This document shows positions 60,398-64,000 of a stretch of 64,000 nucleotides of DNA, one piece after another. Source of the DNA: KBS50 sp042666615 (GTDB lineage: Bacteria; Actinomycetota; Actinomycetes; Mycobacteriales; Micromonosporaceae); NCBI RefSeq assembly GCF_042666615.1, contig NZ_JBHTDD010000027.1, forward strand, positions 35,953 through 99,952, read 5' to 3'. The notes below the pieces were generated by a model. The model saw only the letters and a program-made list of their open reading frames with translations. It made no database searches and was not told the DNA's origin. Position 1 is the stretch's first letter. Every line of letters starts with the position of its first letter. A program made the position numbers and the translations under genes.

Positions 60398-61474
60398 ATG
60401 CCGAACTCACAAACATCCGTGGTTGTCATCGGAGGTGGCCAGTCCGGGCTCGCCGCCGCCCGAGCCGTACGCGACGCGGGCCTCCATCCGCTCGTACTCG
60501 AAGCCGGCGACCGGCCGGTTGGTTCCTGGCCCCACTACTACGACAGCCTCACCCTGTTCTCGCCAGCTCGATACAGCGCGATGCCCGGTCTGCCGTTCCC
60601 CGGCGACCCGGACAGGTACCCCACCCGGGACGAGGTGGCCGACTATCTCCGGTCCTACGCCGACAGCCTCGGCGTGGAGATCCGCACCGGTCATCGGGTA
60701 CGCACCGTCAGCACCACCCCGACGGGCTTCCTCGTGCACACCGCCGCGGGTGAGGAGATCCCGGCGTCCGGCATCGTCGCCGCCAGCGGGACGTTCGGGC
60801 GGCCCCACCTTCCGGTCCTGCCGGGCCAGCAGGAGTTCTCGGGGGAGGTGCGGCATGTTGCCCAGTACCGAGAGCCCGCCCCGTACGCCGGGAGGCGCGT
60901 CATCGTGGTGGGTGCCGGCAACTCCGCGGTCCAGGTCGGCTACGAACTGGCAGACGTCGCCACCGTGACACTGGCATCCGTCAGCCCCGTCCACTTCCTC
61001 GACCAGCGGCCGAACGGCCGGGATCTCCACCACTGGTTGGACACCAGCGGCTTCGACGACCTGCCACCAGCCTGGCTCGCCAAGGTCATCCACCACATCC
61101 CGGTACTGGACACGGGTGGATATCGCAAGGCGTTCGAGTCAGGGGTCATCGATCGACGCCCCATGTTCACCACCTTCGAGGAGGACCGTGTGGTGTGGGC
61201 CGACGGCACGTCGGAACACGTCGACGCGGTCATCTTCGCGACCGGATACCGCCCCCACCTCGACTACCTGGAGCCGATCGGCGCCCTCGACGCCGGCCTC
61301 CCCCAGCACGTCGCTGGCATCTCCACCACCCACCCCGGCCTGGTCTATGTCGGACTGGAGTTCCAACGCTCCTTCTCGTCGAACACCCTGCGCGGGGTCA
61401 GCCGGGACGCCGACTACGTGGTATCCGCCCTGGCTGCCCACGTCAGAGACGCCGTCACCATCGTCGGTCTGTGA
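60398..61474 (+). CDS. ArsO-like flavin monooxygenase
   Basis: 358 residues. FAD motif VVVIGGGQSGLAAARAVRDAG at the start, second nucleotide motif RVIVVGAGNSAVQVGYEL (NADPH) near residue 170, and the FMO-type DAVIFATGYRPHLDYL. The pattern matches ArsO flavoproteins found in arsenic-resistance clusters. ArsR upstream and an MFS gene downstream support this, but arsC, acr3/arsB and arsM are absent. The substrate could be another toxic compound. The -10 hexamer fixes the ATG. Confidence 0.82.
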   Translation: MPNSQTSVVVIGGGQSGLAAARAVRDAGLHPLVLEAGDRPVGSWPHYYDSLTLFSPARYSAMPGLPFPGDPDRYPTRDEVADYLRSYADSLGVEIRTGHRVRTVSTTPTGFLVHTAAGEEIPASGIVAASGTFGRPHLPVLPGQQEFSGEVRHVAQYREPAPYAGRRVIVVGAGNSAVQVGYELADVATVTLASVSPVHFLDQRPNGRDLHHWLDTSGFDDLPPAWLAKVIHHIPVLDTGGYRKAFESGVIDRRPMFTTFEEDRVVWADGTSEHVDAVIFATGYRPHLDYLEPIGALDAGLPQHVAGISTTHPGLVYVGLEFQRSFSSNTLRGVSRDADYVVSALAAHVRDAVTIVGL

Positions 61475-61484
61475 CCCCTGCCTG

Positions 61485-62804
61485 ATGACCTCGAGGCTTG
61501 CCACGGTGCCCACCGGGTCCGACGCGACCGGTGGGCACCGCCCCGAGGCCGACGGCCGGCGAGTGGTCACCGCGTTGGCGATCACCCAGACAGTCGGGTA
61601 CGGCACCCTCTACTACTCATTCGCGGTGCTGCTCGAACCCATGGCGACCAGCCTCTCCGCGTCCGCCGTACAGGTCACCGGAGCGCTCACGGCATCGGTT
61701 CTCACCGGCGGAGCCATGGCCGTCCCGGTCGGCCGGTGGCTGGACCGTCACGGCGGCCACCTCCTCATGACCGTCGGCTCGCTCGTGGGGACGCTGCTGG
61801 TTGCCGCGTGGTCACGGGTGGGGAGCCTCGCGGAGCTTTACGCCGTGCTGGTCGGCGTCGGTCTGGTCAGTGGGATGGTGCTCTACGAATCCGCGTTCGC
61901 GGTAATCGTCTCCTGGTTCGACCCGGAGCGGCGGGCCAGGGCACTACTCGCCGTCACCGCCGTCGCCGGCCTCGCCAGCTCGATCTACCTGCCTCTCACC
62001 GGGTTACTTGTCGATCGACTCGGATGGCGCACGGCCCTGCTCGTGCTCGCCGCTGTGCACGGGGTTGTCACCATTCCGCTGCACGCGACCGCCATCCGCC
62101 GGCCGCCATCCACCCGGCGGGCGGCCGGGGCGACGGATCCGATCGGAAAGGTGGTGGAGCGGCGCCGAACTGTCGTACGAGCTGCTGTCCGAGATGTCTC
62201 CTTCTGGACACTCACCGCGGCGTTCGTCTTCCACAGCGCGGCGATGGCGACCATGGCGGTGCATCTGGTTTCGTACCTGACCAGCCGCGGCCACCCACCG
62301 ACCTTCGGCGCCACCGTCGCTGGACTGCTCGGCATCCTGGCCGTCACCGGACGCTTCGTGCTTTCCGGCACCCGCAACCGCCTCCGGACGACCAGGGTCG
62401 TCGCGTTGATGTTCGCCTTCCAGGCGCTGGCTGTGATCGGTCTCGGCGTGTTCGGTGACAGTCGCGGCGGGGCCGTCGCGGCGGTCGTCTGCTTCGGCCT
62501 CGGTTTCGGACTTGCCCACCTGGCCACACCGACCCTGCTCGCCAGCCGGTACGGCACCGCCGCCTACGCCACCATCGCCGGGATCGTCGCTACGCCGGTG
62601 ACCCTTGCTCGGGCGGCTGCCCCGATGCTCGGCGCGTCGATGATCCCTGCCGGCGGTTATTCGGGTGTCCTGGCGACGGTCGCGGCCTGCTGTGCCGTGG
62701 CAGGACTCTGCCTGTTCTGCTCCGCTGATCATGCGCCGCCTCGGCGGGACCGGGTGGGATTTCGACCGGGTCGACCGGCGCACGAGTTCCGCCCGCCGGC
62801 ATGA
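61485..62804 (+). CDS. MFS transporter of the ArsR/ArsO-like cluster
   Basis: 439 residues, twelve predicted helices. MFS signature after helix 2: PVGRWLDRHGGHLLMTVG; helices 1 and 4 are GYGTLYYSFAVLLEPMA and YESAFAVIVSWFDPERRARA. It shows the profile of monocarboxylate-type MFS carriers. It starts 10 bases after the ArsO-like stop, so the two form an operon and it may export the oxidised product. Direction and substrate are inferred. ATG 61485 lacks a clear Shine-Dalgarno. Confidence 0.82.
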   Translation: MTSRLATVPTGSDATGGHRPEADGRRVVTALAITQTVGYGTLYYSFAVLLEPMATSLSASAVQVTGALTASVLTGGAMAVPVGRWLDRHGGHLLMTVGSLVGTLLVAAWSRVGSLAELYAVLVGVGLVSGMVLYESAFAVIVSWFDPERRARALLAVTAVAGLASSIYLPLTGLLVDRLGWRTALLVLAAVHGVVTIPLHATAIRRPPSTRRAAGATDPIGKVVERRRTVVRAAVRDVSFWTLTAAFVFHSAAMATMAVHLVSYLTSRGHPPTFGATVAGLLGILAVTGRFVLSGTRNRLRTTRVVALMFAFQALAVIGLGVFGDSRGGAVAAVVCFGLGFGLAHLATPTLLASRYGTAAYATIAGIVATPVTLARAAAPMLGASMIPAGGYSGVLATVAACCAVAGLCLFCSADHAPPRRDRVGFRPGRPAHEFRPPA

Positions 62805-62820
62805 CAGGATCTGTGGCGCG

Positions 62821-63732
62821 ATGTCCGAGAAGAAGCTCGCCGCCATGGCCATTTCCTGGTACGACCAGAATGCCCGGGACCTGCCGTGGCGGGTCCCCGA
62901 CGTGGGTGCCTGGCCGATCCTGATCAGCGAGATCATGCTCCAGCAGACTCCGGTGGTCCGGGTGCTCCCCGTGTGGCGGGAATGGGTGGCCCGCTGGCCC
63001 GAGCCCGCGGCGCTGGCGGCTGAGCCGCCCGCCGAGGCGATCCGCATGTGGGGTCGGCTGGGCTATCCGCGTCGCGCGTTGCGGCTGCGGGAATGCGCGG
63101 TGGCGCTGGTGGAGCGGCACGCCGGTCGGGTGCCCACCGACCTGGACGAGCTGCTGGCGTTGCCAGGGGTGGGCAGCTACACCGCCCGGGCGGTGGCCGC
63201 GTTCGCGTACGGGCAACGGCATCCCGTGGTGGACACGAATGTGCGCCGGTTGGTGGCCCGGGTCGTCGCCGGCGAGCCGGACGCCGGCCCGGCCACCCGA
63301 CCGGCCGACCTGGTGGCCACCGCCGAACTGCTGCCGGACCAGCCGACCACCGCGGCCCGGGCCAGCGCCGCCTTCATGGAGCTGGGTGCCCTGGTGTGCA
63401 CGGCCCGCGCACCGCGCTGCGCCGACTGCCCGCTCGCCGAGGTCTGCGGCTGGTACGGCGCCGGCCGGCCGGCGGTGCCGACCGGCCCGACCCGGCGACC
63501 GCAGCGGTACGCCGGCACCGATCGGCAGGTACGCGGACTGTTGCTGGCGGTGCTCCGGGACAGTGTCGGACCGGTCCCGGTCCAGCGGTTGGATCTGGTC
63601 TGGAAGGACGACGTGCAGCGCTCCCGGGCGCTGGCCGGTCTGGTGACGGACGGCCTGGTCGAGCTGGTCGGTGATGACGCCTGCCGGCTGGCCGGCGATG
63701 TCGCGACGCCACAGCGGTCGACCGTCGACTGA
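62821..63732 (+). CDS. mutY: A/G-specific adenine DNA glycosylase MutY
   Basis: 303 residues. Helix-hairpin-helix with LDELLALPGVGSYTARAVAAF and the catalytic Asp in HPVVDTNVRRLVAR; catalytic Glu in ISEIMLQQTPV. The [4Fe-4S] cluster loop is VCTARAPRCADCPLAEVC (C-x6-C-x2-C-x5-C). It excises adenine opposite 8-oxoguanine. The C-terminal NUDT1-like part is present but short. ATG at 62821 follows the MFS gene by 16 bases. In mycobacteria mutY also lies between disA and clpC1. Confidence 0.93.
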   Translation: MSEKKLAAMAISWYDQNARDLPWRVPDVGAWPILISEIMLQQTPVVRVLPVWREWVARWPEPAALAAEPPAEAIRMWGRLGYPRRALRLRECAVALVERHAGRVPTDLDELLALPGVGSYTARAVAAFAYGQRHPVVDTNVRRLVARVVAGEPDAGPATRPADLVATAELLPDQPTTAARASAAFMELGALVCTARAPRCADCPLAEVCGWYGAGRPAVPTGPTRRPQRYAGTDRQVRGLLLAVLRDSVGPVPVQRLDLVWKDDVQRSRALAGLVTDGLVELVGDDACRLAGDVATPQRSTVD

Positions 63733-63745
63733 TCGGCGTGCCGGA

Positions 63746-63792
63746 TGAACGGGTTCGGCCCGGCGGCTCCGCCGCCGGGCCGAACCCGTTCA
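63746..63792. terminator. Bidirectional terminator between mutY and clpC
   Basis: A perfect 22-base inverted repeat (63746-63767 and 63771-63792) with a 3-base loop; the arms begin TGAACGGGTTCGG. It lies between convergent stops and can end both transcripts. Confidence 0.9.
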
Positions 63793-63808
63793 CGTGCTGA
63801 CTGCTTGT

Positions 63809-64000
63809 TTACTCGGTGCCGCCCGCGGCGGCTGCGCCGCCGAGGTCGGCCGGCACCGCGTCGGGGACGTCCACCGGCTTCTCCGCGCCACGGAACACCA
63901 GCTTGGACTTGTCCACATCCTCCGGGTCGCCCTCGCAGTCGACGACCACGATCTGCCCCGGCGTCAACTCGTTGAACAGGATCCGCTCCGACAGGTTGTC
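63809..64000 (-). CDS. clpC: ClpC ATPase, C-terminal end only
   Basis: The last 63 residues are visible, running off the window edge. DNLSERILFNELTPGQIVVV and VDCEGDPEDVDKSKLVFRG are the C-terminal D2-small domain of ClpC. The Ala/Gly tail ends GGTE. ClpC unfolds substrates for ClpP. The gene order mutY then clpC is conserved in actinobacteria. The rest lies outside the window. Confidence 0.9.
   Translation of the reverse strand, partial: DNLSERILFNELTPGQIVVVDCEGDPEDVDKSKLVFRGAEKPVDVPDAVPADLGGAAAAGGTE

Overview
The window is very GC-rich actinobacterial DNA, most likely from Micromonosporaceae (Micromonospora, Salinispora or Actinoplanes type). Evidence: many GTG starts, TTA codons nearly absent outside one block, a SigE-family ECF sigma operon, an MsiK-type ABC ATPase, an AfsR-type regulator, CarD, and a type III polyketide cluster like the agq cluster of Actinoplanes. 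There is one tRNA, tRNA-Thr(TGT). I see no rRNA, insertion sequence, CRISPR array or phage module.

Backbone. Several genes belong to a block whose order is conserved in actinobacteria (in Mycobacterium tuberculosis: rlmB-cysS-ispF-ispD-carD-lpqE-radA-disA, then mutY and clpC1). Here the block is interrupted. rlmB-cysS (17410-19940) is separated from ispF-ispD-carD (47058-48866) by about 27 kb of other genes. A type III PKS locus (49999-53926) lies between carD and the LpqE-like lipoprotein, radA and disA (54182-57819). A deformylase/ACT pair and an ars-like cluster precede mutY and the 3' end of clpC.

Region by region. 1-7.3 kb: 3' part of a DUF4032 kinase-like protein, an RCK channel-like protein, an MSMEG_6728-family protein overlapping a CrtU-like FAD enzyme, small membrane proteins, and a secreted glycerophosphodiester phosphodiesterase. 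7.2-10.4 kb: an ECF sigma / anti-sigma-like / membrane protein operon bracketed by two copies of the phosphodiesterase 3' end. 10.4-13.8 kb: DinB-like and GNAT proteins, a tandem imine-reductase-like pair with an HxlR-type palindrome upstream, and the tRNA. 14-17.3 kb: MsiK ATPase, then a lower-GC AbiE-like pair whose nucleotidyltransferase gene is frameshifted. 17.4-27.7 kb: rlmB, cysS, an IclR regulator, class II fumarase, a lipoprotein, an AfsR-like regulator and class I fumarase. 27.8-36.8 kb: a beta-propeller protein, then a six-gene operon (6-phosphogluconate dehydrogenase-like, SIS isomerase, PEP-hydrolase-family TIM barrel, shikimate-dehydrogenase-like, epoxide hydrolase, GH13) divergent from a MocR regulator. 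36.9-47 kb: tyrosine/homogentisate catabolism in two loci: Lrp regulator / hppD / RDD protein / aromatic aminotransferase, and FAH / unknown gene / hmgA around a strong palindrome.

Working together. The aminotransferase, HppD, HmgA and FAH would take tyrosine to fumarate and acetoacetate, and two fumarases lie in the same window. A recurrent expression signature is a TANNNT-like -10 hexamer six or seven bases before an ATG or GTG. It is seen at about ten genes and indicates widespread leaderless mRNAs; it fixes several starts. Candidates for undescribed biology are the six-gene MocR-linked operon, the conserved unknown gene between FAH and hmgA, the nuclease-fold AbiEi-like protein, and the flanking repeats around the sigma operon.
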